This document shows positions 42,613-51,558 of a stretch of DNA of 64,000 nucleotides, in pieces; the stretch's first letter is position 1; each line of letters starts with the position of its first letter. The position numbers and the translations under genes were made by a program. This DNA is from a bacterium. GTDB lineage: Bacteria; Cyanobacteriota; Vampirovibrionia; Gastranaerophilales; Gastranaerophilaceae. The notes beneath the pieces were generated by a model that made no database searches, was not told the DNA's origin, and saw only the letters and a program-made list of their open reading frames with translations. Location of the stretch: NCBI GenBank assembly GCA_017942035.1, contig JAGAVG010000045.1, forward strand, positions 19,299 through 83,298, written 5' to 3'.

Positions 42613-44946
42613 ATGACAGCAGTAAAAGATAAAAAAGAAAAATCGCTGGTGATAGTTGAGTCTCCGGCAAAATCAAAGACAATTAAGAAAATATTAGGCG
42701 ACGGATTTCAAATAGAGGCAAGCTACGGGCATGTTAGAAATTTGCCGGCGAAAGATTCCGCCACCGATAATTTGGGATTTGATGTAAACAACAATTTTGA
42801 ACCGAAGTTTGAAGTTATTCCGGGCAAACAGGCGGTTGTGAAAAAATTAAACGAACTGGCTAAAAAAGTAGACAGAGTCTATCTTGCATCCGACCCTGAC
42901 CGTGAAGGAGAAGCTATTGCCTGGCATGTAAGACAGATTTTAAAAGTTCCGGAAGAAAAGATTTATAGAATTGTTTTCAACGAAATTACACCGAAAGCCG
43001 TTAAATATTCAGTCGAAAACCCTCGCGCAATTGATATGGATATGGTTAAGGCTCAGCAAACTCGCCAGATTTTGGATAAGCTTGTAGGTTTTAAATTAAG
43101 TCCTGTTTTGTGGAAACAAATCGGAAACCGAAACCTTTCGGCCGGCCGCGTTCAATCTGTTGCACTCAGAATGATTTGTGAAAGAGAAGAAGAAATCGAA
43201 GCGTTCGTTCCGCAGGAATACTGGTCAATCCACACAAATTTGGATAAAGACGGCAAAATTTTTGAGGCGGAACTTTCCAAATACAAAAACAAAGCAATAG
43301 AAAAATCTATTAAATCAAAAGAAGATGCGCAAAAGATTGTAGATTATCTGATAAATCCGGAAACTCAATTTGAAATCTCTAAGGTTACGAAAAAAAATAC
43401 AAAACGCAATCCGACTGCGCCGTTTATTACTTCAACAATGCAAAGAGCAGCGAGTTCAAAATTAGGATTTGGTGTTTCAAAAACCATGCAGGTTGCCCAG
43501 AAACTTTATGAAGGTATTGAAATCGACGGAACTCCGGTCGGTTTGATTACCTATATGAGAACCGATAGTGTTCGTATTTCTGATGATGCGCAGAATATGG
43601 CGCACGATTTTATCCTGAATAATTACGGAGAAAATTACTATCCGAAAACTCCGAATGTTTACACAAAAGGCAAACAAAATGTTCAGGATGCTCACGAAGC
43701 TATCCGTCCTTCTTATCCTGAAAGAACTCCGGAAAGCATTAAAAAATATCTCGATAACGACCAGTATAAATTGTATAAATTAATCTGGGAAAAATTCATG
43801 TCATCCCAAATGGCTCCCGCAGAAGTTGCGAATAAATCAATCGAAATTACAGCGGGCGATTACACTTTAAAAGCCGGTACAAGCAAGGTTATGTTTGACG
43901 GATTTTTGAAACTTTATCGCGATGAAGATACGGATGAAAAAGATTCTGATGCTAAAATTCCTGATTTGGAAAAAGGTGACAAAGTTCTCTGCCGCAAGGT
44001 TGAACCGAAACAGCACTTCACCCAGCCGCCTCCAAGATATAACGAAGCATCACTTGTTAAGGCTCTGGAAGAGTATGGAATTGGCCGTCCGTCTACTTAT
44101 GCGACAATCATTACCGTAATTCAAACAAGAAAATACGTTGAGAAAAAAGAAAAAGCGCTTCATCCGACACTTTTAGGTAGAACTGTTTCAAAGCAGCTTG
44201 TGGCACAGTTTTCCGATATTATGGATTACAAATTCACTGCCGGCATGGAAAGCAAGCTTGATGAAATTGCAGACAAAAAAGCTGCATGGGTGAAAGTTTT
44301 GAACGATTTTTACGGCCCGTTTATGGAAGAAGTTAATGCCGTAATGAAAACAGCCCAAAGGGTTTCAATCGAAACAAAAGTCAAATGTCCGAACTGCGGC
44401 CGGCCGATGGTTTTAAGAACAAGCAAATACGGCTCACAATTTTTAGGCTGTTCAGGCTATCCGGAATGCAAAACGTTAATGTCATTAGATGCGTTATCCG
44501 AAAACTTTGAAAGCGAAGAAAGTTCGGAAAATCCGCAAAAAGAAGTTTGCGAAGAAAAATGCGAAAAATGCGGTTCCGATATGATATTCAAAACCGGTCC
44601 GTACGGGAAATATATGGAATGCACCAACTCAGATTGTAAGCATAGAAAGCCTTACAGACGTTCAACCGGTGTCAAATGCCCGAAATGTGGCGGTGATATT
44701 GTTGAAAGAAAATCAAAACGCGGAACTATATTTTTCGGGTGCAGTAAATATCCGGATTGCGATTTCACACTCTGGAACGAGCCAACTGGCGAAGAATGTC
44801 CGGATTGCGGCGCATTGTTAGTTAAAAAAGTGCTTAAAAAAGGTACGGTGATAGAATGTTCAAACCGCAGCTGCGGCTACAAAAAAGAAGTAACTGAGGA
44901 TGAAACTTTAAATTCTCAAACCACAGAAGGTGAAAATAATGCGTAA
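42613..44946 (+). CDS. topA: DNA topoisomerase I
   Basis: A 777-residue type IA topoisomerase. The TOPRIM domain has VIVESPAKSKTI (13-24) and LASDPDREGEAIAWH (91-105). The active-site Tyr314 is in ITYMRTDSVRIS. The C-terminus has four Cys4 zinc-ribbon modules, beginning at VKCPNCGRPM (about 592), EKCEKCGSDM, VKCPKCGGDI and EECPDCGALL. It relaxes negative supercoils. It follows dprA by 21 bases and overlaps aroE by 8 bases. Confidence 0.97.
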   Translation: MTAVKDKKEKSLVIVESPAKSKTIKKILGDGFQIEASYGHVRNLPAKDSATDNLGFDVNNNFEPKFEVIPGKQAVVKKLNELAKKVDRVYLASDPDREGEAIAWHVRQILKVPEEKIYRIVFNEITPKAVKYSVENPRAIDMDMVKAQQTRQILDKLVGFKLSPVLWKQIGNRNLSAGRVQSVALRMICEREEEIEAFVPQEYWSIHTNLDKDGKIFEAELSKYKNKAIEKSIKSKEDAQKIVDYLINPETQFEISKVTKKNTKRNPTAPFITSTMQRAASSKLGFGVSKTMQVAQKLYEGIEIDGTPVGLITYMRTDSVRISDDAQNMAHDFILNNYGENYYPKTPNVYTKGKQNVQDAHEAIRPSYPERTPESIKKYLDNDQYKLYKLIWEKFMSSQMAPAEVANKSIEITAGDYTLKAGTSKVMFDGFLKLYRDEDTDEKDSDAKIPDLEKGDKVLCRKVEPKQHFTQPPPRYNEASLVKALEEYGIGRPSTYATIITVIQTRKYVEKKEKALHPTLLGRTVSKQLVAQFSDIMDYKFTAGMESKLDEIADKKAAWVKVLNDFYGPFMEEVNAVMKTAQRVSIETKVKCPNCGRPMVLRTSKYGSQFLGCSGYPECKTLMSLDALSENFESEESSENPQKEVCEEKCEKCGSDMIFKTGPYGKYMECTNSDCKHRKPYRRSTGVKCPKCGGDIVERKSKRGTIFFGCSKYPDCDFTLWNEPTGEECPDCGALLVKKVLKKGTVIECSNRSCGYKKEVTEDETLNSQTTEGENNA

Positions 44947-45778
44947 ATTTGCACTTATCGGTTATCCATTAGGTCACTCACTTTCAAACGTAATCCATAA
45001 GGCAGGTTTTGAAAGTATCGGAATTGAGGGAAGTTATGAAATCCTTGAAACTCCGCCGGATACCCTTGTTGAACGTATTAAATTTTTAAAAGCGAACGGA
45101 TATGAGGGTTTTAACGTAACAATCCCGTTGAAACTTCCGATTTCATTGTTTGTTAATGAAGTTGACCCCTATGCAGATTTTGCGCGTGCGGTTAATACTG
45201 TACTCATTATGCCGGATAAGACCATGAAAGCTTATAATACAGACGTTCTCGGTTTTCGCAGGGCAATACCTTCCGATATAAATTTAAAAGGTGCAAAAGC
45301 GGCAATCCTCGGCACTGGCGGAGCTGCCCATGCGGCGGTAGTTGCGCTTGCGGAATGCGGAGTGCGGGCAATTTCAATGTTCACCAGAAGTATTCCGAAT
45401 TCTATCGAATTAATCACCTATTTCAGAAGAAAATTTCCCAATATTATTTTCGAAATTTATCAGATAGAAAATATTAGAGATCTATCGGAATATTCAATCA
45501 TTGTAAATGCAACTCCTATCGGAATGTTAGGTCGAAGTGCCGACATGATGCCGTTAGAAATTTCGGCTCTGAAAACAATCAGTCAAAATGCCGTGCTTTA
45601 TGATGTTATTTATAACCCTGCCAAGACATTAATGCTTAAAGAAGCCGAAAAACTCGGTATCAGGACGATAAACGGCCTTGATATGTTCATCTGGCAGGCG
45701 GTTTGCGCGGAAGAAATCTGGTTCAATAAAACTCCGGATTTTAATAAAATGAAAATCGCAGCATTAGAAAATTTGTAA
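44939..45778 (+). CDS. aroE: Shikimate dehydrogenase
   Basis: A 279-residue protein. ATG 44939 is preferred to the in-frame GTG at 44930 because AGAAGG lies 8 bases before it. N-terminal shikimate-binding LIGYPLGHSLSNVIH (6-20), catalytic Lys65 in GFNVTIPLK, the NTDVLGF motif near 101, the NADP-binding ILGTGGAAHAAVVAL, and the C-terminal GLDMFIWQA are all in place. It catalyses dehydroshikimate to shikimate in the chorismate pathway and is cotranscribed with topA. Confidence 0.94.
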   Translation: MRKFALIGYPLGHSLSNVIHKAGFESIGIEGSYEILETPPDTLVERIKFLKANGYEGFNVTIPLKLPISLFVNEVDPYADFARAVNTVLIMPDKTMKAYNTDVLGFRRAIPSDINLKGAKAAILGTGGAAHAAVVALAECGVRAISMFTRSIPNSIELITYFRRKFPNIIFEIYQIENIRDLSEYSIIVNATPIGMLGRSADMMPLEISALKTISQNAVLYDVIYNPAKTLMLKEAEKLGIRTINGLDMFIWQAVCAEEIWFNKTPDFNKMKIAALENL

Positions 45779-45784
45779 AAATTT

Positions 45785-47185
45785 TTACTTAAATTTTCTC
45801 ATCATAGACATAGCTTTGTTAATTGCATGCTTGCCCATTTTTCCGCCTAAGCCCGAAAGTCCTTGAGCGCCGAGTTTTCCCATCATATTTTTCATATCGC
45901 TCATACCTTTCATCATCATGCGCATCTGCTCAAACTGTTTTAAATAAGCATTAACCTCAGCCATATCAATGCCGCAGCCTTTTGAGATGCGTTTTTTACG
46001 GCTTGTATTTATCAAATCAGGATTTTCGCGCTCTTGCGGGGTCATACTTTGAATAAAAACTTCGATTTTTTTGAACTGCTTTTCACTTTCGTGAGAAATT
46101 TTTTCCCTGTCGCTTTTCGGAATGCTCATTCCCGGAAGCATACCCAAAAGTTGATCCATAGAGCCAAACATTTTCATCTGTTTTTGCATTTTAAGAAAAT
46201 CGTTGAATGAAAATTCGGCTTTTTTCATTTTTTCTTCAAGTTCAAGCGCCTGTTTTTCGTCAAAAACCTCCTGCGCACGTTCGACAAGTGAAACAACATC
46301 ACCCATCCCAAGAATTCTTGTTGCCATGCGTTCAGGATGAAAATCTTCTAAAGCGTTAAGTTTTTCGCCCGTCCCGGTAAGCTTTATAGGTTTGCCGCTG
46401 CAATGCACAATACTCAGAGCAGACCCTCCGCGGCTGTCGCCGTCAAGTTTAGTGAGAACAAGCCCTGTGAGATTAAGCTGAGCGTCAAAGTTTTCCGCAA
46501 CATGAACAGCCTCTTGCCCTGTCATAGCATCAATTACAAGGAGCTTTTCATCAGGTTTAAAAATTCTGTCTATAAGCAAAAGTTCCGCCATCATATCGGT
46601 ATCAATTTGCAACCTTCCGGCAGTATCAAGGATTATAACATTATAATTATTTTCTTTCGCGTAATTTATTGCGGAGCCGACAATATTTTGAACATCGGTG
46701 GAATTTTCAATTGTAAAAACTTCCGTCTCAATTTCTTTTCCCAAAGTTTGGAGCTGGGTAATCGCGGCCGGACGGTATACGTCGCAAGCGACAAGAAGCG
46801 GACGTTTCCCTTCTTTTTTTAATTTTACCGCCAATTTTGCGCTGGATGTGGTTTTTCCGGAACCTTGAAGCCCGAGCATCATAATAATAGAAGGATTTGA
46901 GGACAAATTAAGCGGTTTCAACTCTTTTCCTAAGATGTTAACGAGTTCATCATGAACAATTTTTACAAGTTGTTGAGAAGGATTGATGCCTTGAACAATG
47001 TTTTCTCCCTCGGCCTTGTCTTTAATAGATGAAATAAAAGTTTTGACAACACGCAAGTTAACATCTGCCTCTAAAAGTGCGCGTCTAATTTCGCGTAAAG
47101 CATCTTGCATATTGTCTTGCGTAAGCTCGTTTGCGCCCGTGTTACGTATAATTTCCTGTAATTTTTCGCTTAAACTGTCAAACAT
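45785..47185 (-). CDS. ffh: Signal recognition particle protein Ffh
   Basis: A 466-residue SRP54. The N domain is at 1-95, then the G domain with GLQGSGKTT (105-113), CDVYRPAAITQL, DTAGRLQID and TKLDGDSRGG. The C-terminal M domain (about 300-466) is rich in methionine (QMRMMMKGMSDMKNMMGKLG) and contains the RNA-binding SRKKRISKGCG. It binds signal sequences and works with FtsY (25140-26054). The 4.5S RNA gene was not found in the window. Confidence 0.97.
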   Translation of the reverse strand: MFDSLSEKLQEIIRNTGANELTQDNMQDALREIRRALLEADVNLRVVKTFISSIKDKAEGENIVQGINPSQQLVKIVHDELVNILGKELKPLNLSSNPSIIMMLGLQGSGKTTSSAKLAVKLKKEGKRPLLVACDVYRPAAITQLQTLGKEIETEVFTIENSTDVQNIVGSAINYAKENNYNVIILDTAGRLQIDTDMMAELLLIDRIFKPDEKLLVIDAMTGQEAVHVAENFDAQLNLTGLVLTKLDGDSRGGSALSIVHCSGKPIKLTGTGEKLNALEDFHPERMATRILGMGDVVSLVERAQEVFDEKQALELEEKMKKAEFSFNDFLKMQKQMKMFGSMDQLLGMLPGMSIPKSDREKISHESEKQFKKIEVFIQSMTPQERENPDLINTSRKKRISKGCGIDMAEVNAYLKQFEQMRMMMKGMSDMKNMMGKLGAQGLSGLGGKMGKHAINKAMSMMRKFK

Positions 47186-47500
47186 ATTTATCCCTTTTGA
47201 TTAATTCAATATTATCATACCAAAAACAGCAGTTTATTCATCATTTTCCTTAGAAATTTTTACAAACATCCTGAAAATGAATGATTTAATTTTTTAGAAA
47301 GCTTGCTAATATATAACCATACTCCTTAAGAAAACTAAGATACACATATCCCTAATCAACAGCTATGCACCTCGATGTATAGCTTTTTTTTATACAATAT
47401 GTTAAAATAATTCTTGCAGGGTAAAAGATACTCTTTCAAAAAGGAACGCTCACAACTACATCCGATTTCGGGGTGGTTCCCGACTAGAAAGGGGGTCTGT
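47186..47500. other. Gap between ffh and small-peptide gene
   Basis: There is no protein gene. The left part should hold the ffh promoter (minus strand). A strong plus-strand terminator ends near 47391 although no plus-strand gene precedes it, so a small RNA of roughly 70-80 bases may be encoded just before it (TAATATATAA near 47308 could be its -10 region). After the terminator, TAAAAT (47403-47408) is a possible -10 box for the peptide mRNA, whose leader (about 90 bases) can fold, for example GGAAC..GTTCC around 47442-47480. Confidence 0.45.
47361..47391 (+). terminator. Strong terminator with no gene upstream
   Basis: AGCTATGCA (47361-47369) and TGTATAGCT (47376-47384) pair with one G-T wobble, followed by eight T. 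It reads on the plus strand only, and no plus-strand gene lies before it back to the divergent ffh start. Confidence 0.7.
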
Positions 47501-47581
47501 ATGGATAATTTCAATATAAGTTTATTGTTAATCTTTATGATTTTATACATACTTAAAAGTGGCTCTTACCTGAATAGATAA
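47501..47581 (+). CDS. 26-residue hydrophobic peptide, type I toxin-like
   Basis: ATG 47501 to TAA 47579-47581 encodes MDNFNISLLLIFMILYILKS plus six more residues (GSYLNR). This is a single membrane-spanning helix with a short polar end. A very strong Shine-Dalgarno (AAAGGGGGT) lies 5 bases upstream, in a structured leader of about 90 bases. The stop codon is inside a perfect hairpin (47561-47586), and a second hairpin follows. Small size, one hydrophobic helix, a strong ribosome-binding site and structured flanks are the features of toxins in type I toxin-antitoxin loci. I do not recognise a named family, and no antisense RNA is proven. Confidence 0.45.
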   Translation: MDNFNISLLLIFMILYILKSGSYLNR

Positions 47582-47631
47582 GAGCCATCCGACTTCTAAG
47601 GGTATCCGGCACTTTCTCAAGGTGCCACCCT
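47561..47631 (+). terminator. Two hairpins at the end of the small-peptide gene
   Basis: GGCTCTTA..TAAGAGCC (47561-47586) and AGGGTATCCGGCAC..GTGCCACCCT (47599-47631). The first includes the stop codon. Neither has a long T run directly after it, so these may be RNA-stability or antisense-pairing structures instead of simple terminators. Confidence 0.5.
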
Positions 47632-47732
47632 GTGAATATATTATTTACGATTTTTTGATATTTGTCAAGTGGTGTAATAACATGCCTGCTGAATGTCGGA
47701 TTGACCTCTGTATTTCAGTATCTCATGATACA

Positions 47733-47762
47733 GAGATCCTGAAACGGGTTCAGGATGACATG
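47733..47762 (+). repeat. Dispersed hairpin repeat (gagat-cctgaaa..ttcagg-atgacatg)
   Basis: A GAGATCCTGAAACGGGTTCA-type hairpin. The same family occurs inverted near 3965-3990 and 17850-17885, and 26 of 30 bases match 55806-55835 inside the S74-fusion gene. The surrounding gap (47632-47866) is otherwise repeat blocks: 47693-47726 and a reversed CTCTCCCGAATTTGTAAG block at 47826-47860. Confidence 0.75.
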
Positions 47763-47866
47763 TTATTTTTCCCCTTGCCTCTTGTGAGAGAACGGAATTA
47801 CGGACGGACGGAGCGCGAGGAGGCAGAATGCGAGCTTACAAATTCGGGAGAGGGTTGCTATTCATT

Positions 47867-48091
47867 TTAAAACGAAAAATCAAACAATTCTTTCAGCTCA
47901 ATATCTAGTGCATCAGCAAGCACTTTCATTGTTTTTATCGTAACATTCGCTTCTCCGCGTTCAATCTGGCCGATGTAGTTAAAATTCATATCAACAATTT
48001 CTGCCAGCTTCATCTGAGATAATTTTTGGGATTTTCTTACGTATGCAAGTTTTGCACCAAATCTTTTTTCAAGCTCAAAATTCTTTTCCAT
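47867..48091 (-). CDS. Small XRE-family regulator
   Basis: A 74-residue single-domain Cro/C1 protein with an HTH at about 10-66 (SQMKLAEIVDMNFNYIGQIE core, RGEANVTIKT turn). It is divergent from the unknown gene at 48291, across a 200-bp AT-rich gap in which AT-rich direct repeats such as TTATTAACTATTATTTAC are visible. It may control that gene or itself. Of the five XRE proteins in this window it is most like the one at 6448 in size. Confidence 0.85.
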   Translation of the reverse strand: MEKNFELEKRFGAKLAYVRKSQKLSQMKLAEIVDMNFNYIGQIERGEANVTIKTMKVLADALDIELKELFDFSF

Positions 48092-48290
48092 ACAACCATT
48101 ATAATTTTTGTATTAATAATTTTCTAATGTCCGTAATATGTTTTTTAATGGTTAATAGCTATTAAGTTTTGTTACAATTTTTTCATTTTTGGTCAATTTT
48201 GCATTAAAAATACCGTTATATAACATGTAAATACTATTTATTAACTATTATTTACATATTATTAACAAGATATTAAGAAAGGAGTATTAA

Positions 48291-48755
48291 ATGGGAGATT
48301 TAACCATTGGCAATGTTAGTTTTTACAAGGACGATATCAAGTCTAGTTCTGTAGTTTATCAAAACGGTGAAAAATTAAACTGTGTATTTTTGAAAAATGG
48401 GACAAAAATGTGGTTTAAGGATCAGGAGAAAGATGCAAGAGCAGGGGTTGATACAGGACGAGATGCCGGAAATAATAATAAATACGGAACCGGATTTTCA
48501 AATATTAAAGGTTTGACTATTGAAGGTTCAGATAAAGAAGATTATTACCATGTATTTAATTGCGAAGACTACAATGTATTCGTTCAAGACGGCCAAAAAG
48601 ACGAAGTCCGTGTTGTTGATAATACAAAAGATCCAAAATCGCGAAATGGTAATATTTATTCTGATACAAACGACAATGTAAATTTTGTAGACGCAAGAAA
48701 AGCGATGAGTATGAGTGAAGGTTGGTTTATAAGAAATAAACCGACAAATGAATAA
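48291..48755 (+). CDS. Unknown 154-residue protein
   Basis: Starts MGDLTIGNVSFYKDDIKSSS after a good AAGAAAGGAG ribosome-binding site. It has no signal peptide or transmembrane helix and is mostly polar with alternating beta-type strands (VVYQNGEKLNCVFLKNGTKM, then repeated D/N-rich turns). I do not recognise a family. It has its own terminator and precedes another unknown protein (48838), 83 bases downstream with its own ribosome-binding site; both N-termini lack a signal peptide, so another export route or a cytoplasmic role is possible. Confidence 0.65.
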   Translation: MGDLTIGNVSFYKDDIKSSSVVYQNGEKLNCVFLKNGTKMWFKDQEKDARAGVDTGRDAGNNNKYGTGFSNIKGLTIEGSDKEDYYHVFNCEDYNVFVQDGQKDEVRVVDNTKDPKSRNGNIYSDTNDNVNFVDARKAMSMSEGWFIRNKPTNE

Positions 48756-48774
48756 AGTTCACAAATGTAAGAGT

Positions 48775-48805
48775 AAGTGCGAAAAATTTTAAATTTTTCG
48801 CACTT
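48775..48805 (+). terminator. Terminator after the 154-residue protein
   Basis: AAGTGCGAAAAATTT and AAATTTTTCGCACTT form a near-perfect stem (48775-48805). It lacks a long T run, so termination may be partial and the next gene may be read through. Confidence 0.6.
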
Positions 48806-48837
48806 GTATTCAATTAATATTAAGAAAGAGGTATAAC

Positions 48838-49740
48838 ATGACACTTACTGGTGTTAATGCTGGGCAAGGCATTAATTACATGAATACCGGTGAAAAAAAT
48901 ACGGTACAAAATTACAATAACGAAAGTAACATTACATCAACTTTTGGTTATGGGTTCAAAAGTCAAGGGGGTGAACATGATATTACTTATGTAAAAGATG
49001 ACGTACTTGATAATAATGAACATAATTTGCCGGAAGTTGTAGTTAACGGTAAAAAAGATTCTAAATTTAATAAAATATTGAAACATACAGCTCTGAATTT
49101 AATTCCGGGTTATTCATTATACGATAATTATATACAAATCAGAAAAACCGTGAATATTATTGGTAATACAAAAGTAAAACATCATGAAGATGGTTCTAAA
49201 ACAAAAATTTCGCCGATTTTAGACAGTAAAGGAAAAGTTATTGGCAGAATAGAAACTATAGTTGGATTTGATAAAAAACCAGTTTCTGCTAAAGAATATA
49301 ATAAAGAAAATACGTTGACTTCAGAAGTTTTTTATAATGATAAGAAGGGCATTGATGCAAGAAAAGAATACAATATACAGGGCACTATGTCTAAATTAAT
49401 CGAATATAATTCTGACGGGAAAATATCATCGGTAGTAGAATTTGACGAAAAAGAAAAACCAATTACTGAAATAGTTTGTGATAAAAATGGCAAACCTGTT
49501 GAACAAAAAAATTATGAATATAATGAAAAAGGCATGCGGACTTCAAAATGTGTTTATAATAAAGACGGACAGTTAACCATTAAGTATACTTATGAATATG
49601 AGAAAGTTAATACTGATGAGGCTGATGACTGCATAGGTGTACGTATAGGAGATAAATGGGAATACTATATACAGAGAATAACAAAAACAGATGTAATTAA
49701 TAATAAAACGGAAATCTGTTATGATGATGAAGATGGATAA
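48838..49740 (+). CDS. Unknown protein with YD/MORN-like strand repeats
   Basis: A 300-residue protein. The N-terminus (1-75) is polar and Asn/Gly-rich. A moderately hydrophobic patch is at about 82-100 (LKHTALNLIPGYSLYDNYIQ). The second half has repeated hairpin units of the form [EY]-Y-N-x-x-G-x-[MI]-S-x-[LV] (EYNIQGTMSKLIEYNSDGKI, VCDKNGKPVEQKNYEYNEKG, VYNKDGQLTIKYTYEYE), reminiscent of YD or YwqK/MORN repeats. No named family is assigned. AAGAAAGAGG precedes the ATG, and a terminator follows. Confidence 0.65.
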   Translation: MTLTGVNAGQGINYMNTGEKNTVQNYNNESNITSTFGYGFKSQGGEHDITYVKDDVLDNNEHNLPEVVVNGKKDSKFNKILKHTALNLIPGYSLYDNYIQIRKTVNIIGNTKVKHHEDGSKTKISPILDSKGKVIGRIETIVGFDKKPVSAKEYNKENTLTSEVFYNDKKGIDARKEYNIQGTMSKLIEYNSDGKISSVVEFDEKEKPITEIVCDKNGKPVEQKNYEYNEKGMRTSKCVYNKDGQLTIKYTYEYEKVNTDEADDCIGVRIGDKWEYYIQRITKTDVINNKTEICYDDEDG

Positions 49741-49759
49741 GTTTAAGTTCGTAATAACC

Positions 49760-49786
49760 AAAAGCCGGTTTTATACCGGCTTTTTA
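49760..49786 (+). terminator. Terminator of the repeat protein
   Basis: AAAGCCGG..CCGGCTTTTT with a short TTTTATA loop; a compact strong intrinsic terminator followed by TTTTTAGTTTT. Confidence 0.85.
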
Positions 49787-49795
49787 GTTTTTATA

Positions 49796-50260
49796 TCAGT
49801 ATTCGATATCAACATTTACATATTCAGCAGCCAGAGCTTCATTTAATGTTGTAACTGTTGCTTCTGCATCTTTTTGATTATGTAGGACAGGTTTAAAAAA
49901 CGTTTGAACCTTACCGTTTTTGGTTTTAGCAACTATAGCAAATTTTTTATATCTATTTTTATTGGTGAGGCCAGTATGGCGCGACGTTGCATGTAAGAAA
50001 TAACCAATCCAATCAAATTTATATTCATATTCAAAACATGTTATGTTTTTTATGTCAACTCTTTTTTTCAACGTAATCATCCCCAGAACAGCATTATGTT
50101 GAATTTCACAAACATTGTTGTTACAAATAAGACGATAATCATATGGTTTTTCGTTAAAATAAGCACAAAGACATAATAAAAGAATAACAAGAGACACCTT
50201 ATTTTTCATTAAGTCAGCAAAAAAGCCCCTCTTTTGGTGTGCATTATCTGGTGAAACCAT
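49796..50260 (-). CDS. Unknown membrane-anchored protein downstream of hom
   Basis: A 154-residue protein with one transmembrane helix at about 20-34 (NKVSLVILLLCLCAYF) and a soluble, beta-rich C-terminal part with a Cys pair (CNNNVCEI). ATG 50260 is used because AGAGGG lies 4 bases before it and the gene overlaps the end of hom by 17 bases. A start at 50209 (MKNKVSLVILL) would give a more usual signal peptide and cannot be excluded. I do not recognise the family. Confidence 0.6.
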   Translation of the reverse strand: MVSPDNAHQKRGFFADLMKNKVSLVILLLCLCAYFNEKPYDYRLICNNNVCEIQHNAVLGMITLKKRVDIKNITCFEYEYKFDWIGYFLHATSRHTGLTNKNRYKKFAIVAKTKNGKVQTFFKPVLHNQKDAEATVTTLNEALAAEYVNVDIEY

Positions 50261-51536
50261 TTGACCCTCTTTCTTGAACTCTAATCAAGCTTTCGACTTT
50301 ATTTCCATCTTGTTCAATTAATTTTATTGCATTTTGGAGGTTCTTTTCAAGACAGAGTTCAGTGATTACCGTAATATCAGCGGTGTTATCTTCCGAAACG
50401 CATTTTTGCATGATACTTGCAAGGCTTATGTTATTTTCGGCGCAAATCGTTCCGATTTTTCCGATAACCCCTTTGTTATTTTTTGCGTTAATTGAAATGT
50501 AATATTTATTACAAGTGTCCGCAATATCAATCATCTGCGCGTTTTCGCCGTGATGGCATCTCATCATCGGGAGGAGATAATCAGTTGTGTTAATTTCTGA
50601 GGCGATAGCTAAAATGTCACCGATTACGGAGCTTGCAGTCGGAAATTCGCCAGCTCCGGGGCCGGAAAGAGTTATGTCGCCCACAGGATGACCGCTTAGA
50701 CTGACTGCGTTTGTGACGTAATCAATATGCGCAAGCGTTGATTTTTTCGACACAAGCATTGGATGTACCCTCACATCAGCCTTGCCTTCTTCGTTCATAT
50801 AAGCTGATGCGATAAGTTTTATTTTGTAACCAAGCTCGTTTGCGGCCTTCATGTCCTTTGCTTTAATTTTGGTAATACCTTCACGGTAAACATTTTCGAT
50901 TTTTACACGCTTGCCAAATGCAATTGTTGCAAGGGTTGTAATCTTATATGCTGCATCAAACCCTTCGACGTCACCTGTTGGGTCGGCTTCTGCGTATCCG
51001 AGAGTTTGTGCCTCTTTTAATACATCATCATAAGATGCGCCCTGCATGTCCATTTTGGTCAAGATGTAATTCGTTGTACCGTTGAGGATTGCCTCAATTT
51101 TGTTTATCTTGTTTCCGGCGAGAATTGTTTTAACCGGCATGATTATCGGAATTCCGCCGGCTATTGCGGCTTCGTATAAAATAACGCGGTTGTGTTCTTC
51201 TGCCAGATTAAAAAGTTCTTCACCGTGTTTTGCGAGAAGTTCTTTGTTTGCGGTTACAATATGTTTGCCGTTTTTAATCGCGGTTTTAATCAAATCGAAC
51301 GCCGGATTAATTCCTCCGATAAGTTCCGCAACAATTTGGATTTCAGGGTCGTTGACAATTTCATAAGGATCTTGCGTCAAAATAGATTGATCAAGATTTT
51401 CGATATTTCGCGGCTTAGATACGTCGCGCACAGCGGCCTTAACTACTTTGATGTCAGTTCCTTGAAGGCATTTGAACACCCCCGAACCTACAGTTCCCAA
51501 CCCGATTAACCCTATTTTAATAATATTTCTTTCCAT
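50244..51536 (-). CDS. hom: Homoserine dehydrogenase
   Basis: A 430-residue protein. NAD(P)-binding GLIGLGTVGSGV is at 9-20, the catalytic-domain motifs are TANKELLAKHG, YEAAIAGGIPII, LNGTTNYILTKM and EADPTGDVEGFDAAYK, and the C-terminal ACT domain (about 350-425) is the usual site of threonine feedback. It reduces aspartate semialdehyde to homoserine. With thrC at 56049 it contributes to threonine synthesis. It is divergent from the nudix gene. Confidence 0.95.
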   Translation of the reverse strand: MERNIIKIGLIGLGTVGSGVFKCLQGTDIKVVKAAVRDVSKPRNIENLDQSILTQDPYEIVNDPEIQIVAELIGGINPAFDLIKTAIKNGKHIVTANKELLAKHGEELFNLAEEHNRVILYEAAIAGGIPIIMPVKTILAGNKINKIEAILNGTTNYILTKMDMQGASYDDVLKEAQTLGYAEADPTGDVEGFDAAYKITTLATIAFGKRVKIENVYREGITKIKAKDMKAANELGYKIKLIASAYMNEEGKADVRVHPMLVSKKSTLAHIDYVTNAVSLSGHPVGDITLSGPGAGEFPTASSVIGDILAIASEINTTDYLLPMMRCHHGENAQMIDIADTCNKYYISINAKNNKGVIGKIGTICAENNISLASIMQKCVSEDNTADITVITELCLEKNLQNAIKLIEQDGNKVESLIRVQERGSNGFTR

Positions 51537-51558
51537 AGAATGATTGTATCATAAAAAT

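Noticed and set aside
47440..47640. 4.5S/SRP RNA next to ffh
   Set aside because: The hairpins flank a short open frame with a strong ribosome-binding site, and I could not see the conserved SRP RNA tetraloop and asymmetric-loop elements.
47622..47870. Open frame of 82 codons on the plus strand
   Set aside because: Made of dispersed repeat blocks (hairpin repeat and CTCTCCCGAA block) with no ribosome-binding site.
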